In this document: one piece after another, positions 1-9,237 of the stretch | Layout of the letters: every line of letters starts with the position of its first letter | Numbering within the stretch: the first letter of the stretch is position 1 | Assembly: GCF_001757105.1 (NCBI RefSeq) | Contig: NZ_MDHN01000024.1 | Span: 1-64,000, forward strand | Length of the DNA: 64,000 nt | Direction: 5' to 3' | From: Alteromonas confluentis | Lineage (GTDB): Bacteria; Pseudomonadota; Gammaproteobacteria; Enterobacterales; Alteromonadaceae | The notes under the pieces: generated by a model | Databases searched by the model: none | The model's input: only the letters and a program-made list of their open reading frames with translations | What the model was told of the DNA's origin: nothing | Position numbers and translations under genes: made by a program

Positions 1-53
1 AGGGTGATTCAGGTTTCTTTCAACCTGACGGGTTTGCCAGCTTCGCTGGGCAA

Positions 54-80
54 ACAAAAAAGGAGGCTTTACGCCTCCTT
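54..80 (-). terminator. Rho-independent terminator of the MBL-fold hydrolase gene
   Basis: On the minus strand the stem AAGGAGGC/GCCTCCTT (arms 73-80 and 60-67) runs into a T-rich tract at 54-60. It lies just past the stop codon of the minus-strand gene that ends at 90. A second, T-tract-less hairpin follows at about 32-55. Confidence 0.75.
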
Positions 81-89
81 CAGATAAGA

Positions 90-956
90 TTACCAAAGTG
101 TTTTTATCCACTTTTCTGTACTGATAAAGTTCCAGCTCCAACTGTCCCACTGGCTACCCAGGCCTTTCTCAATTGCCTGCTCCTGAGTGAGTCCATCCGC
201 TTTCATTTTCTCTACCGTGCTGCGGGTTTCTTCAATCATTGCGAGAAAGTTTTCGTAGTCAGCTTTGTCTGCCAACGGGCCATGACCGGGAATAATAATG
301 GTATCGTCATCAATTTTACCCAGTAAGGTTTTCACCGCCGCCACGTATCCATCAACGCTGCCACCGGAACTTAAATCAATAAACGGAAATCGTTTATTGA
401 AGAACAGATCACCGGTGTGCATGACATTGGGCTCTTTAAACCACACCACACTATCGCCATCGGTATGACCGTGTTCGAGGTGAAAAACGTTGAGGGTTTC
501 GTTATTAAAATGAATGGTAATGCCATCCGCGAACGTCACCACGGGCAACGCGCCCGGAGCGACTTTTTCATCTGACGCCAGACGAACACGCACATTTTCG
601 TGGGCGAAAATTGTGCTGTCTTTATGGTCGTGGAAGAATGCGTTGGCGCCAGTGTGGTCACCGTGGAAATGGGTGTTTACCAGATATTTTGGTGCATCGT
701 TACCCAATTCTTTCAGCGCGGCCGCAATCTTTTCAGCCAGCGGCGCAAACTGATCATCAATAATGAGAATACCGTCTTCACCGGCAGATACGCCGATATT
801 GCCACCGGCGCCTTCAAACATATGCACTGAACCGCGCAGCGGCGTATCTTTTATTTTAACGTTATCAAAATCCTGAGCGATTGCGCCACCTGTGCAGCCA
901 ATAAGCGTGGCTGCCGCTATCAGCGAATTAATTTTTTGTTTAACTGGAAATATCAT
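90..956 (-). CDS. Exported MBL-fold (metallo-beta-lactamase superfamily) hydrolase
   Basis: A 288-residue metallo-beta-lactamase-fold hydrolase. The HFHGDH metal motif is seen at residues 96-101, further ligand candidates are H164 (GHTDGD), D183 (HTGD) and H225 (PGHG), so a binuclear metal site looks intact. The N-terminus is hydrophobic and has a lipobox-like LIGC at 18-21 and also an AIA-Q cleavage option, so the protein is exported either as a lipoprotein or as a soluble periplasmic enzyme. The sequence is closer to the general hydrolase group than to true beta-lactamases, and the substrate cannot be read from it. A purine-rich AGGGAAAG lies just before the ATG. It is monocistronic with its own terminator. 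Confidence 0.85.
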   Translation of the reverse strand: MIFPVKQKINSLIAAATLIGCTGGAIAQDFDNVKIKDTPLRGSVHMFEGAGGNIGVSAGEDGILIIDDQFAPLAEKIAAALKELGNDAPKYLVNTHFHGDHTGANAFFHDHKDSTIFAHENVRVRLASDEKVAPGALPVVTFADGITIHFNNETLNVFHLEHGHTDGDSVVWFKEPNVMHTGDLFFNKRFPFIDLSSGGSVDGYVAAVKTLLGKIDDDTIIIPGHGPLADKADYENFLAMIEETRSTVEKMKADGLTQEQAIEKGLGSQWDSWSWNFISTEKWIKTLW

Positions 957-1056
957 CTTCTTTCCCTGTTTATGTGTGTTGTGACAGATACGCAGCTTAC
1001 AAACGAACAGTGCATTTGCAGTTCAGGTTTACCTGATGTCGCTTCAACGGTATCCG

Positions 1057-1296
1057 TTAGTCCGGATTATGCTCGTCAATATAACGAAATCTCGGTACAG
1101 CGTCGCCATCAACCTCTACATTCTCAACAAACATCTCCAGTGGTCTTACCCACAACGCTCTGTCGCCGTATTCGGGGCGATAGACGACCAATTTGGTTTC
1201 GTCTTCAGAATGGGTAGCCACACCAATTACAGTATAAAAGTTGCCTTTATAATGCTGATAAGTTCCGGGTTTAATGCTGTTTGGCACCTTAGTCAT
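1057..1296 (-). CDS. DUF1653 family protein
   Basis: A 79-residue protein matching the DUF1653 family along its whole length: KPGTYQHYKG near the start, then VVYRPEYGD, LWVRPLEMF and VPRFRY. The family forms a small beta-rich domain with no established function. Its start overlaps the end of dinB by 8 bp on the same strand, so the two are almost certainly co-transcribed and translationally coupled. It would therefore be SOS-induced from the LexA box upstream of dinB. No terminator is evident downstream. Confidence 0.85.
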   Translation of the reverse strand: MTKVPNSIKPGTYQHYKGNFYTVIGVATHSEDETKLVVYRPEYGDRALWVRPLEMFVENVEVDGDAVPRFRYIDEHNPD

Positions 1297-2365
1297 CCTC
1301 CAAAGGTAGCTTTAATTGTTCAACAGATGTTCCGTCAGCCAGACCAATATGAATACCCACCAGCCTCACACCTCTTCCCCTCGAACGCTGCCAGGCTTCG
1401 TCGAGCAGTTCATAAAAGAAAGGCGCTTCGATATCGTGATGCCGGTGCTCTACTGTGGTCTGTTGAAAATCCTGGAATTTTAGCTTAACACCCTGCGAGC
1501 GTATGAGGCAGCGTTTTGCGCCAGATTTCTGTAAATGTGACGCTATTCGTTGCTGCATTTTCTCCCACAACGCAGGGATAACGTCTCGGCACTCCTCCAG
1601 CGAGTGTAAATCTGTGCTAAAGGTACGTTCAACACCAATGGATTTGCGCTCCCGAGTGGTATTAACATCACGATCATCAATGCCGTGAGCACGATTCCAC
1701 AACACGGTACCAAATTTTCCCAGCTCCTTTTGCAAACGCTCGAAGGGGTATTCCCGCACGTCAGCACAATTATGCAAACCCAAGCGCTGCAACTTTTGTT
1801 GCGTCACCTTGCCTACCCCGGGAATTTTAGCTAATGGCATGGCACGAACGAAACTGTCGAGTTTGTCCGGCGTAATCACACACAGACCATCGGGCTTGTT
1901 TTCATCACTGGCCACTTTGGCTACAAATTTACAGGGAGCGACACCAGCGGACGCGGTTAGATTCAACTCCTGCTTGATTCGCCGGCGAATATCTTCAGCG
2001 ATTAACGTGGCGCTGCCATTAAACAGCCGCGTGTGTGTGACATCAAGGTAGGCTTCATCGAGTGATAAGGGTTCGATGAGATCGGTGTAATCGTTGAATA
2101 TTTCGCGGATTTTCTGGCTTTCTCTAACGTAAACATCCATGCGGCCAGGTACGAGAATGAGATCAGGGCACAAACGTTTCGCATAAGCGGTAGCCATAGC
2201 CGAACGTACACCGTATTTACGCGCAGGGTAGTTACAGGTAGAAATAACTCCACGGCGATCAGAGCTGCCGCCAATAGCTATTGGCTTATGGGTTAACGAC
2301 GGATTATCACGCATCTCAACTGCCGCGTAGAAGCAATCCATATCAACGTGAATGATTTTCCGCAC
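1289..2365 (-). CDS. dinB: DNA polymerase IV (Y-family translesion polymerase)
   Basis: Y-family error-prone DNA polymerase of 358 residues, the normal length for DinB. The N-terminus HVDMDCFYAAVE carries catalytic aspartates D8 and D10, and SLDEAYLD supplies the second acidic pair. The helix-hairpin-helix (IPGVGKVT) and little-finger regions follow. The C-terminus ends in QLKLPL, a beta-clamp-binding motif. The in-frame start is GTG at 2363-2365; two ATGs just upstream are out of frame, and a GGTGG stretch serves as a weak ribosome site. A near-consensus LexA box sits 11 bp upstream of the start codon, so it is a classical SOS gene. It is followed by the overlapping DUF1653 gene. Confidence 0.95.
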   Translation of the reverse strand: MRKIIHVDMDCFYAAVEMRDNPSLTHKPIAIGGSSDRRGVISTCNYPARKYGVRSAMATAYAKRLCPDLILVPGRMDVYVRESQKIREIFNDYTDLIEPLSLDEAYLDVTHTRLFNGSATLIAEDIRRRIKQELNLTASAGVAPCKFVAKVASDENKPDGLCVITPDKLDSFVRAMPLAKIPGVGKVTQQKLQRLGLHNCADVREYPFERLQKELGKFGTVLWNRAHGIDDRDVNTTRERKSIGVERTFSTDLHSLEECRDVIPALWEKMQQRIASHLQKSGAKRCLIRSQGVKLKFQDFQQTTVEHRHHDIEAPFFYELLDEAWQRSRGRGVRLVGIHIGLADGTSVEQLKLPLEDD

Positions 2366-2909
2366 ATCGCCACCATACTGTATACATACACAGCATTTTA
2401 ACGAAAATTGCCAGCAATGAAAGTGTTTAATTGGTCTGCTCTAATACTCCTCTTCTCTTTGCTGAATAAAGCAGATTTTTTGCAAAGTATTATTCCGCCC
2501 TTGCTAAAAAATTTCTGAAAATTTATCCACGCCACCTATAAATCTGTTTTTATTTCATTTTTATGAATTTAAATATTAAGTGACGCCTATCTGCCTGTAC
2601 CGCCCTGTTGCTGTATCTCGCAGCAAAATACTCACCCGCGCATTACGTGTCTATTCCGATACGAGATTATGCGAGGTTATACGTTACAGCCCCCACCTAT
2701 CCGTAGTATAGATTTCGTGCTGCTTAGCAAAAGTAGCTTTTACAACGCTTGCGTATCGCCGTTTCATTTAGCCGATTTTTTAGTCGACGGAACGGCAAAG
2801 GAAAAACAATAAAGCCATCTGAAATGGCGTGCACAGGCCGGTTAAACACCCCGAAGTAGCGCTCCGCAGAGAGCGAGTGGGAAAAAATAACGACAAGACA
2901 GGAAAATAA
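2366..2909. other. Intergenic region between dinB and the S8 protease gene
   Basis: A 544-bp divergent spacer. Its left end holds the dinB LexA box. The centre (about 2440-2600) is AT-rich with no convincing ORF on either strand. The right 130 bp is a leader of the protease gene with two clear hairpins: GCCAT-CTGAA-ATGGC at about 2813-2827, and CGCTC/GAGCG at about 2861-2876. No known riboswitch class was matched with confidence. Confidence 0.6.
2376..2395 (-). promoter_or_regulatory. LexA (SOS) box of dinB
   Basis: The plus-strand sequence TACTGTATACATACACAGCA has the invariant CTGT-N8-ACAG core. It matches the E. coli LexA consensus TACTGTATATATATACAGTA at 17 of 20 positions. It lies immediately upstream of the GTG start of dinB, where bound repressor would block transcription. 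Confidence 0.9.
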
Positions 2910-4553
2910 ATGTCCAAATCATACACATTTCCAACCAAAACCCTTATTGCAACGTCATTAAGCTTAATTGCTCTGTCGGCGAATGCGATCACGGAAACCA
3001 GCGACGCAGGTCCGATCAAGGTAGCGTCATCGCCCCTAACACCATTAGATTTGAAAGAACTTCGGGGGCTCCAGCGTAATGCAAGGGGTGGCGCGGAAGA
3101 GCGCTATATTGTGACCTTCAAGGCAGGTATTGCTGAAGAAACAGAATCTGGCTTAGAGACTACCAGCAAAGCCAATCCGCGGGCGATGTCAGTAGCATCA
3201 GTGAAATCGGCTATTCAGCGTGTAGGTGGTAAAACGCATAAAGTGATGTCACGCCATGGTATGGCGTCGGTAACGCTTAACAAGAAAGCACTCAATGCAC
3301 TTATGAAAAACAAAGACATTGAGGTTGCTCCCGATCCAAAACGTCACCTGATGGCGCAGACCACGCCTTACGGTTACAACATGGTTCAGGCAAACCAACT
3401 GTTCCAGTCTGATACCAGTGCCCGTAAAGTGTGTATTATCGACACAGGCTACAATCTTGGGCATCCCGATCTTCCCGGTCAAAATGACGGTGTTACCGGC
3501 CAGGGGAATAACAGTGCGGTTGGCAACTGGTATAACGACGGTAATGGTCATGGCACACACGTGGCAGGCACCATTGCTGCCTACGACAACACAGAGGGCG
3601 TGATTGGTGTTTATCCCGGCGTAAACTTACACATTGTGAAGATTTTTGATGATAGCGGCAGTTGGACTTACGCTTCAGATATCATCACCGCCATCGACCA
3701 ATGTCAGGATGCTGGCGCCGACGTGGTAAACATGAGTTTAGGCGGAGCGGGTTCATCGTCAGCAGAAGCCAACGCGATGCAGGGTTTTGTTGATGACAAC
3801 ATGCTGCTGGTTGCTGCTGCCGGTAATGACGGTAACAGTTCACTCTCCTATCCCGCGTCTTATGATGCAGTTGTCTCTGTTGCAGCCGTTGATTCAGGAA
3901 AGAACCGCGCAAGCTATTCGCAATACAATCCTCAAGTGGAGATTTCTGGGCCAGGAAGCTCAGTCTATTCAACCTATCCTTCAAGCAGTTATGCTACATT
4001 AAGCGGCACCTCAATGGCGACGCCCCATGTGGCTGGCGCCGCTGCGCTGGTATGGAGTTTTCATCCTCAATGTAGTGCAAGTCAAATCCGTAATGCATTA
4101 AATGCAACAGCAGAAGATCGTGGCAGCGCAGGTCGTGATAATTATTATGGCTATGGTCTGGTTCGTGTGGGAGAAGCCAACAGCTACCTGAACAATAATG
4201 GTTGTGATGGCAGTGGTGGTGGCGGTGGTACGCCAACTGAACCTGGTGTAGAACCGGTATCGGGTCAGCTTACTGGTCTTTCTGGTTCACGTTCAGCCTG
4301 GGATCGATACACCTGGACCATCCCTGCTGGCGTTTCCACCATGACCATTCAGATTGCCGGTGGCAGTGGTGATGCAGACCTCTACGTTCGTTACGGTTCT
4401 CAGCCAACGACCAGTGCGTATAATTGTCGCCCATATAAGAGTGGCAACAACGAAGTATGTACTTTCACTGTACCTGAAGCAGGAACATGGCATATCGGAC
4501 TGCGCGCATATAGCACCTATAGCAATGTAACCATGAGCTATTCTTACGAGTAA
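2910..4553 (+). CDS. Secreted S8 (subtilisin-like) serine protease with PPC domain
   Basis: A 547-residue extracellular protease precursor. In order: signal peptide (1-26), I9-type inhibitory propeptide (about 65-145, RYIVTFKAG...), and peptidase S8 domain (about 150-425). The triad is D178 (IIDTG), H214 (GHGTHVAG) and S368 (GTSMATPHVAG), with oxyanion N306 (AAAGNDG). A Gly-rich linker (GSGGGGG) at about 435 leads to a C-terminal pre-peptidase (PPC) domain (about 450-547). PPC domains are usually removed after or during secretion and may help binding or export. Cysteine pairs suggest disulfides. The gene stands alone with a long structured leader and a strong terminator. The likely role is degradation of environmental protein. 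Confidence 0.93.
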   Translation: MSKSYTFPTKTLIATSLSLIALSANAITETSDAGPIKVASSPLTPLDLKELRGLQRNARGGAEERYIVTFKAGIAEETESGLETTSKANPRAMSVASVKSAIQRVGGKTHKVMSRHGMASVTLNKKALNALMKNKDIEVAPDPKRHLMAQTTPYGYNMVQANQLFQSDTSARKVCIIDTGYNLGHPDLPGQNDGVTGQGNNSAVGNWYNDGNGHGTHVAGTIAAYDNTEGVIGVYPGVNLHIVKIFDDSGSWTYASDIITAIDQCQDAGADVVNMSLGGAGSSSAEANAMQGFVDDNMLLVAAAGNDGNSSLSYPASYDAVVSVAAVDSGKNRASYSQYNPQVEISGPGSSVYSTYPSSSYATLSGTSMATPHVAGAAALVWSFHPQCSASQIRNALNATAEDRGSAGRDNYYGYGLVRVGEANSYLNNNGCDGSGGGGGTPTEPGVEPVSGQLTGLSGSRSAWDRYTWTIPAGVSTMTIQIAGGSGDADLYVRYGSQPTTSAYNCRPYKSGNNEVCTFTVPEAGTWHIGLRAYSTYSNVTMSYSYE

Positions 4554-4576
4554 TCCCAACCTCTCGTAGAATAAAA

Positions 4577-4605
4577 AAGGCCGGTACAAGATCTACCGGC
4601 CTTTC
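4577..4605. terminator. Bidirectional terminator between the S8 protease gene and nqrM
   Basis: A perfect 10-bp stem AAGGCCGGTA/TACCGGCCTT (4577-4586 and 4594-4603). It has a T-rich tail on the plus side and an A-run at 4573-4578 that becomes a U-run on the minus strand. It can end both convergent units. Confidence 0.85.
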
Positions 4606-4631
4606 TTTACACTGTTAATTCAGCGTACTCA

Positions 4632-4865
4632 TTACAGGATCTGGTTGTCTTTCCATTCCGAAATTTTCTTCTGACGGGCTTCTTCTCTTTCCATGCGCGC
4701 TTTTTTCCGGTCGCAAGGCTCCGGGCAATCACAGGCCTTTTCAATACCCAGCGCACCTAACCCGCCGCAACTACCGGCGATTGACTTCTTTTGCACCATG
4801 TATCCAACACCCATGGCCATCACCATGGCGAGAAAGAATACGAATGCGAGAATAAAGGTGGACAT
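4632..4865 (-). CDS. nqrM: Na+-NQR maturation protein NqrM (DUF539)
   Basis: A 77-residue membrane protein with one N-terminal transmembrane helix (about 3-24) and a cytoplasmic tail. The four cysteines typical of NqrM are present: SCGG, then CDC and PC in KACDCPEPCDRKKA. In the family they are thought to deliver the iron held between NqrD and NqrE. It is the last gene of the cluster, 12 bp after apbE, with an AGGAG ribosome site. Its position next to ApbE, the other assembly factor, supports the call. Confidence 0.92.
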   Translation of the reverse strand: MSTFILAFVFFLAMVMAMGVGYMVQKKSIAGSCGGLGALGIEKACDCPEPCDRKKARMEREEARQKKISEWKDNQIL

Positions 4866-4877
4866 AGTTAACGACTC

Positions 4878-5900
4878 CTAATTTTTCACTTCAACGATTT
4901 CATCGAACTGTGGCGAAGCATATTCTTCAAATCCGTCTTTCGTTCGTTTGATCAGAAATACGGCTAAATCCTCTTTCTCCGCAAGCGCTTTTGCTTCATC
5001 CCAACCCATCACGTTAAATGCCGTAGCTAAACCATCGGCTGTCATCGATGACGGATGCACCACGGTAACCGACACTAGATTGTGCGTGATCGGCGCTCCG
5101 GTGCGCGGGTCAATCAAATGCGAATAGCGTTTGCCATCCATCTCATAGTAATTGCGATAGTCACCCGACGTTGCAATTGCATTGGTACCCACTGAGACAA
5201 TTTTCTGTACAGAGCGTTCCGTTGACACGGGTTTCTCAATGGCTATTAACCATTCCTCACCATTGCCCCGTTCGCCCTTCACGCGCATTTCGCCGCCGAT
5301 TTCTACCAGATAATCATGTAAGTTATTCTTCTCCATGATTTCCGCAACCTGGTCAACACCATAGCCTTTAGCAATGGTCGACAAGTCCACGTAAACCATT
5401 GGGTGCAACTTACGCAATCCATCCGGCGTCATATTTATTTTATCAAGACCCACATAGGCGCGCACTTCTGCAATTTGCTCTTCGCTAGGTACTTTTTCAG
5501 GGCGCTTATTCGGACCAAAACCCCACAGGTTTACCAACGGGCCTACCGTTACATCCAATACACCGTGACTGAGCTCGCCGAGTCTCAGCGCTTCATTCAC
5601 TACTTTCGTTGTTTCAGCACTCAGAGCTACAGGCGTTGTGTAACGATTCTGATTGAAGCGAGATAATTCTGACGTTGGGTCGTAGGTAGACATCAGCTTA
5701 TTGATTTCTACCAATCGTGCGTCGATCTCATCCTGCAGACCCTCAACTTGTCCGCGTTCATCAATCACATACTTTACATTGTAGGTTGTCCCCATGGTGT
5801 TGCCATGAAGATGAACAACCTGTTTTGCTTCCTGAGCACAGGCGCTCAGAAGCAGACCAGCAAGAAAAACGATACCAATCCGCAAATACTGACTAATCAC
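4878..5900 (-). CDS. apbE: FAD:protein FMN transferase (ApbE), lipoprotein
   Basis: A 340-residue ApbE that covalently attaches FMN, taken from FAD, to threonines in Dxx(S/T)GA(T/S) motifs of periplasm-facing proteins. A lipoprotein signal ends at LLSAC (C21). Family motifs are seen: NTMGTTYNVKY, the DLSTIAKGYGVD block that binds flavin and Mg2+, an EIGGE segment and LIDPRTGAP. The start is GTG at 5898-5900 with AAAGGA upstream. Obvious clients are NqrB (T228) and NqrC (T224); the DUF2271 protein at 17277-18743 may be a third. A terminator-like hairpin separates it from nqrF, so its expression is probably reduced by termination or driven separately. Confidence 0.95.
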   Translation of the reverse strand: MISQYLRIGIVFLAGLLLSACAQEAKQVVHLHGNTMGTTYNVKYVIDERGQVEGLQDEIDARLVEINKLMSTYDPTSELSRFNQNRYTTPVALSAETTKVVNEALRLGELSHGVLDVTVGPLVNLWGFGPNKRPEKVPSEEQIAEVRAYVGLDKINMTPDGLRKLHPMVYVDLSTIAKGYGVDQVAEIMEKNNLHDYLVEIGGEMRVKGERGNGEEWLIAIEKPVSTERSVQKIVSVGTNAIATSGDYRNYYEMDGKRYSHLIDPRTGAPITHNLVSVTVVHPSSMTADGLATAFNVMGWDEAKALAEKEDLAVFLIKRTKDGFEEYASPQFDEIVEVKN

Positions 5901-5918
5901 TTGTTATCCTTTATCGAC

Positions 5919-5944
5919 TAAAAAAGGGGGCCAAGCCCCCTTTT
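5919..5944 (-). terminator. Terminator after nqrF, ahead of apbE
   Basis: On the minus strand AAAAGGGGGC/GCCCCCTTTT (arms 5935-5944 and 5922-5931, loop of 3) is followed by T residues. It sits 20 bp past the nqrF stop and before apbE. It may act as an attenuating stop that lowers apbE-nqrM expression relative to nqrA-F. Confidence 0.8.
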
Positions 5945-5963
5945 CAATTATACCGTTTGCTGA

Positions 5964-7193
5964 TTAACCACCAAAGTCATCAAGCATGATATTTTCGTCT
6001 TCTACCCCAAGATCTTTCAGCATGTTAATAACAGCTGCGTTCATCACAGGAGGACCACACATGTAGAATTCACAGTCTTCCGGTGCTGGGTGGTCTTTCA
6101 GGTAGTTTTCCAACAATACGTTGTGGATGAACCCTGTTGCACCAGTCCAGTTATCTTCAGGCTGCGCATCAGACAGTGCGACGTGCCAATCGAAGTTATC
6201 ATTCTCTTTGGCCAGCTCATCGAAATCTTCTACGTAGAACATTTCGCGCAGTGAACGGGCACCGTACCAGAATGAAATCTTACGGGTTGATTTCAGTCGA
6301 CGAAGCTGGTCGAAGATATGCGAACGCATTGGCGCCATACCTGCACCACCACCGATGAATACCATTTCTGCGTCAGTCTCTTTCGCGAAGAATTCACCGA
6401 ACGGACCAGAGATAGTCGCTTTATCACCTTCTTTCAGGCTCCAGATGTAAGAAGACATCTTACCCGCAGGCAGAGACAGATTATTAGGCGGCGGCGTAGC
6501 GATACGCACGTTCAGCATAATAATACCTTCTTCTTCCGGGTAGTTCGCCATTGAGTAAGCACGGATGGTCTCGTCATCAACTTTAGATTCGATGTCGAAG
6601 AAACCAAAACGCTCCCAGTCGGCACGATACTCTTCAGGAATATCGTAATCCTTGTATTTCACGTGGTGAGCAGGTGCTTCAATCTGGATGTAACCACCAG
6701 CTCGGAAAGGTACGCTTTCACCGTTAGGGATCTTAAGCTTAAGCTCTTTGATGAAGGTTGCTTTGTTGTCGTTAGAGATAACTTCACAATCCCACTTCTT
6801 AACACCAAAGATTTCTTCTTCAAGCTCAATCTTCATGTCTTGCTTAATCGCAACCTGACATGACAGACGGCAACCTTCACGGGCTTCACGCTTAGTGATG
6901 TGATCAAGTTCGGTAGGCAGAATCTCACCACCACCTTCTTTGATGTCTACACGACACTGGCCACAAGAACCACCGCCACCACAAGCAGATGATACGAAGA
7001 TACCCGCTTCTGCCAGCGCGCCTAACAGCTTGCCGCCAGGCTGAGTAGTAATCGCTTTCTCAGGATCGTCGTTGATCATGATAGTTACGTCACCGCTTGG
7101 TACCAACTTAGATTTGGCAAACATGATAATAAATACCAGTGCCAGAACGATGACAATAAACATGCCAACGCCAAGTAACATTTCAATACTCAT
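5964..7193 (-). CDS. nqrF: Na+-translocating NADH:quinone reductase subunit F
   Basis: The NADH-oxidising entry subunit, 409 residues. An N-terminal transmembrane helix (about 4-26) is followed by a ferredoxin-type [2Fe-2S] domain with cysteines C71, C77, C80 and C112. An FAD-binding domain (RAYSMANYP) and an NADH-binding domain ([22 protein letters not shown]) follow. The protein passes electrons from NADH through FAD and the cluster into the membrane part of the pump. It is the last gene of the nqrA-F run and is followed by a strong hairpin. Confidence 0.97.
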   Translation of the reverse strand: MSIEMLLGVGMFIVIVLALVFIIMFAKSKLVPSGDVTIMINDDPEKAITTQPGGKLLGALAEAGIFVSSACGGGGSCGQCRVDIKEGGGEILPTELDHITKREAREGCRLSCQVAIKQDMKIELEEEIFGVKKWDCEVISNDNKATFIKELKLKIPNGESVPFRAGGYIQIEAPAHHVKYKDYDIPEEYRADWERFGFFDIESKVDDETIRAYSMANYPEEEGIIMLNVRIATPPPNNLSLPAGKMSSYIWSLKEGDKATISGPFGEFFAKETDAEMVFIGGGAGMAPMRSHIFDQLRRLKSTRKISFWYGARSLREMFYVEDFDELAKENDNFDWHVALSDAQPEDNWTGATGFIHNVLLENYLKDHPAPEDCEFYMCGPPVMNAAVINMLKDLGVEDENIMLDDFGG

Positions 7194-7213
7194 TTATATG
7201 CTCCTTTGCGTTA

Positions 7214-7822
7214 TTACAGCGCGATACCAGTGAAAGACTGGAAGCCTAACGCCATCAGACCCGCGATCATGAACACAGAGCCCAGACCACGAATACCATC
7301 AGGCATATCAGCGTACTTCAGTTTTTCGCGAACAGCCGCCAGCAACACAATTGCCAACGCCCAGCCCATACCGCTACCAACACCATACACGAAGCTCTCA
7401 CCCAGGCTGTATTCACGTTGAACCGCGAATGCAACACCACCGAAGATTGCACAGTTAACTGTGATCAGAGGCAGGAAGATACCCAGTGCGTTGTAAAGTG
7501 CAGGGAAGAACTTATCCAGCGCCATTTCCAGAATCTGAACCAATGCAGCGATAACGCCGATGAAGGTCAGGAAGTTCAGGAAGCTCAGGTCAGCATCAGG
7601 GAAGCCAGCCCATTTCAGTGCGCCAGGAGCCAGGATGTTTACATAGATGATCTGGTTAACCGGTACAGAAATACCCAGTACCACGATAACCGCTACACCC
7701 AGACCCATCGCTGTTTTAACTTTCTTGGATACGGCCAGAAACGTACACATACCCAAGAACAATGACAGCGCCATATTTTCGATAAAAATCGAACGAACAA
7801 ATAAAGACAGATAATGTTCCAT
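7214..7822 (-). CDS. nqrE: Na+-translocating NADH:quinone reductase subunit E
   Basis: A 202-residue integral membrane subunit with six predicted transmembrane helices. It begins [20 protein letters not shown] and contains [12 protein letters not shown] and TVNCAIFGG. The cysteines in the MCTF and VNCAI half-helices are those that, with NqrD, hold the intramembrane iron centre in the family. It lies between nqrD (5 bp away) and nqrF (20 bp away). Confidence 0.97.
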   Translation of the reverse strand: MEHYLSLFVRSIFIENMALSLFLGMCTFLAVSKKVKTAMGLGVAVIVVLGISVPVNQIIYVNILAPGALKWAGFPDADLSFLNFLTFIGVIAALVQILEMALDKFFPALYNALGIFLPLITVNCAIFGGVAFAVQREYSLGESFVYGVGSGMGWALAIVLLAAVREKLKYADMPDGIRGLGSVFMIAGLMALGFQSFTGIAL

Positions 7823-7827
7823 GACTA

Positions 7828-8460
7828 TTACTCCTTAGGCTCAACCTGTTCAGGACGCAGGGTGCGCAGAATCCACACCATACCGCCGATCAGGAAGAAT
7901 GAGCTGAAAGGCAGGATAAGCAGGCCGTTTGCCTGATACCAGCCACCGTTTTGTACCAGAGGCAGAATTTCGAAACCTAAGATGGTGCCGAAGCCGAACA
8001 GTTCTTTCACTGTACCGATACAAATCAGAATGAAGGAGTAACCCAGACCATTACCAATACCGTCTAAGAAGCTCATCAACGGTGGACTCTTCATCGCATA
8101 CGCTTCTGCACGACCCATTACGATACAGTTGGTAATAATCAGACCTACGAACACCGAAAGCTGCTTAGATATCTCATAAGAGTAAGCTTTCAGAATCTGG
8201 TCAACCACGATTACCAGAGACGCAATGATGGTCATCTGGATAATAATCCGCACACTTGAAGGAATTTGATTCCGGATGGCGGAAATAAACAAGTTAGAGA
8301 ACGCCGTTACGCTGGTTAGAGCCAGAGCCATAACCAGAGCCGTTTCCAGCTTGGTAGTAATCGCCAGTGCTGAACAGATACCAAGTACCTGCAGGGCGAT
8401 TGGGTTGTTGTCGAGAATCGGTCCAAAGAGGACCTTTTTCATTTCTTTAGTGTCAGCCAC
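7828..8460 (-). CDS. nqrD: Na+-translocating NADH:quinone reductase subunit D
   Basis: A 210-residue membrane subunit and the inverted-topology partner of NqrE, with six helices. The conserved cysteines appear in [12 protein letters not shown] and [12 protein letters not shown], positions matching the intramembrane iron site shared with NqrE. It is 12 bp from nqrC and 5 bp from nqrE. Confidence 0.97.
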   Translation of the reverse strand: MADTKEMKKVLFGPILDNNPIALQVLGICSALAITTKLETALVMALALTSVTAFSNLFISAIRNQIPSSVRIIIQMTIIASLVIVVDQILKAYSYEISKQLSVFVGLIITNCIVMGRAEAYAMKSPPLMSFLDGIGNGLGYSFILICIGTVKELFGFGTILGFEILPLVQNGGWYQANGLLILPFSSFFLIGGMVWILRTLRPEQVEPKE

Positions 8461-8472
8461 GATAAGTATCCT

Positions 8473-9237
8473 TTATGAACGCCATGCTTGTTTCTTAAGG
8501 AAAGGACCGAAGCCCTGCTCACCTACCCAGTATTGGATGGTGTTTTCAACACCGTTACTGGTCAGGGTCGCGCCGGAAAGTGCGTCAACAGAGTATGGGT
8601 TTTCAGGGTTAGCGTTTTTCTTAACCTCAATAGCCACATCGCCGTCTTTATACAGCTTCTTACCATCCCACTTCGCTTGCCAGGATGGATTCTGCACTTC
8701 ACCGCCAAGTCCTGGCGTTTCTTTTTGCTGATAATAAATAAGCTCTTTCACAGTCTGGCCATCAGCTTTAACAGCCAGGAAACCGTACATCAGATCCCAC
8801 AGACCACTACCGTGAACAGGCAGGATCACGCGGGAAACATCACCAGCTTCGTCTTCAACCAGGTAGACACTCGCTACTTTCGCACGTCGCTGGAAGCCAA
8901 CATTGCTGCCTTCAACCTTGATGCTGGTTTCGTCTTCTTTCGCCGCTTTGTACATGTCGTAGTCTTCAGACGGCTTTTCAGTGAATTCACCAGTGCTTAA
9001 ATCAACATAGCGCGTTTGCACGAACTCTTTAAACGTTGCATCGATTTCGTCACTGCTCATGCCCATTTTGTAAAGGCCAGCAGCAGTCAGAATGTTAGTT
9101 TGCTTATCGAGCTTAGCGTTAGCTTGCTGCTGAGAGCGCAGACCTACCGCAGCACCTGATACGATAATGGAACAAACCAGACAGACGGCAACAACAACGC
9201 CAACTGTTTTACCTAAAGTTTCTTTCTTAGCCGACAC
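8473..9237 (-). CDS. nqrC: Na+-translocating NADH:quinone reductase subunit C, covalent FMN protein
   Basis: A 254-residue subunit with one N-terminal transmembrane helix (about 11-33) and a periplasmic FMN-binding domain. The flavinylation site is [10 protein letters not shown], with the acceptor T224 agreeing with its place in characterised NqrC proteins. ApbE in the same cluster would add the FMN. Its start overlaps the end of nqrB by 11 bp, which suggests translational coupling. Confidence 0.97.
   Translation of the reverse strand: MSAKKETLGKTVGVVVAVCLVCSIIVSGAAVGLRSQQQANAKLDKQTNILTAAGLYKMGMSSDEIDATFKEFVQTRYVDLSTGEFTEKPSEDYDMYKAAKEDETSIKVEGSNVGFQRRAKVASVYLVEDEAGDVSRVILPVHGSGLWDLMYGFLAVKADGQTVKELIYYQQKETPGLGGEVQNPSWQAKWDGKKLYKDGDVAIEVKKNANPENPYSVDALSGATLTSNGVENTIQYWVGEQGFGPFLKKQAWRS

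Noticed and set aside
2770-2909. GEMM (c-di-GMP-I) riboswitch before the S8 protease
   Set aside because: Short similarities exist, but the tetraloop-receptor arrangement and the invariant blocks could not be aligned.
8276-9000. Plus-strand ORFs of 151 and 170 residues across nqrD/nqrC
   Set aside because: Both overlap certain nqr genes in reverse; no family match.
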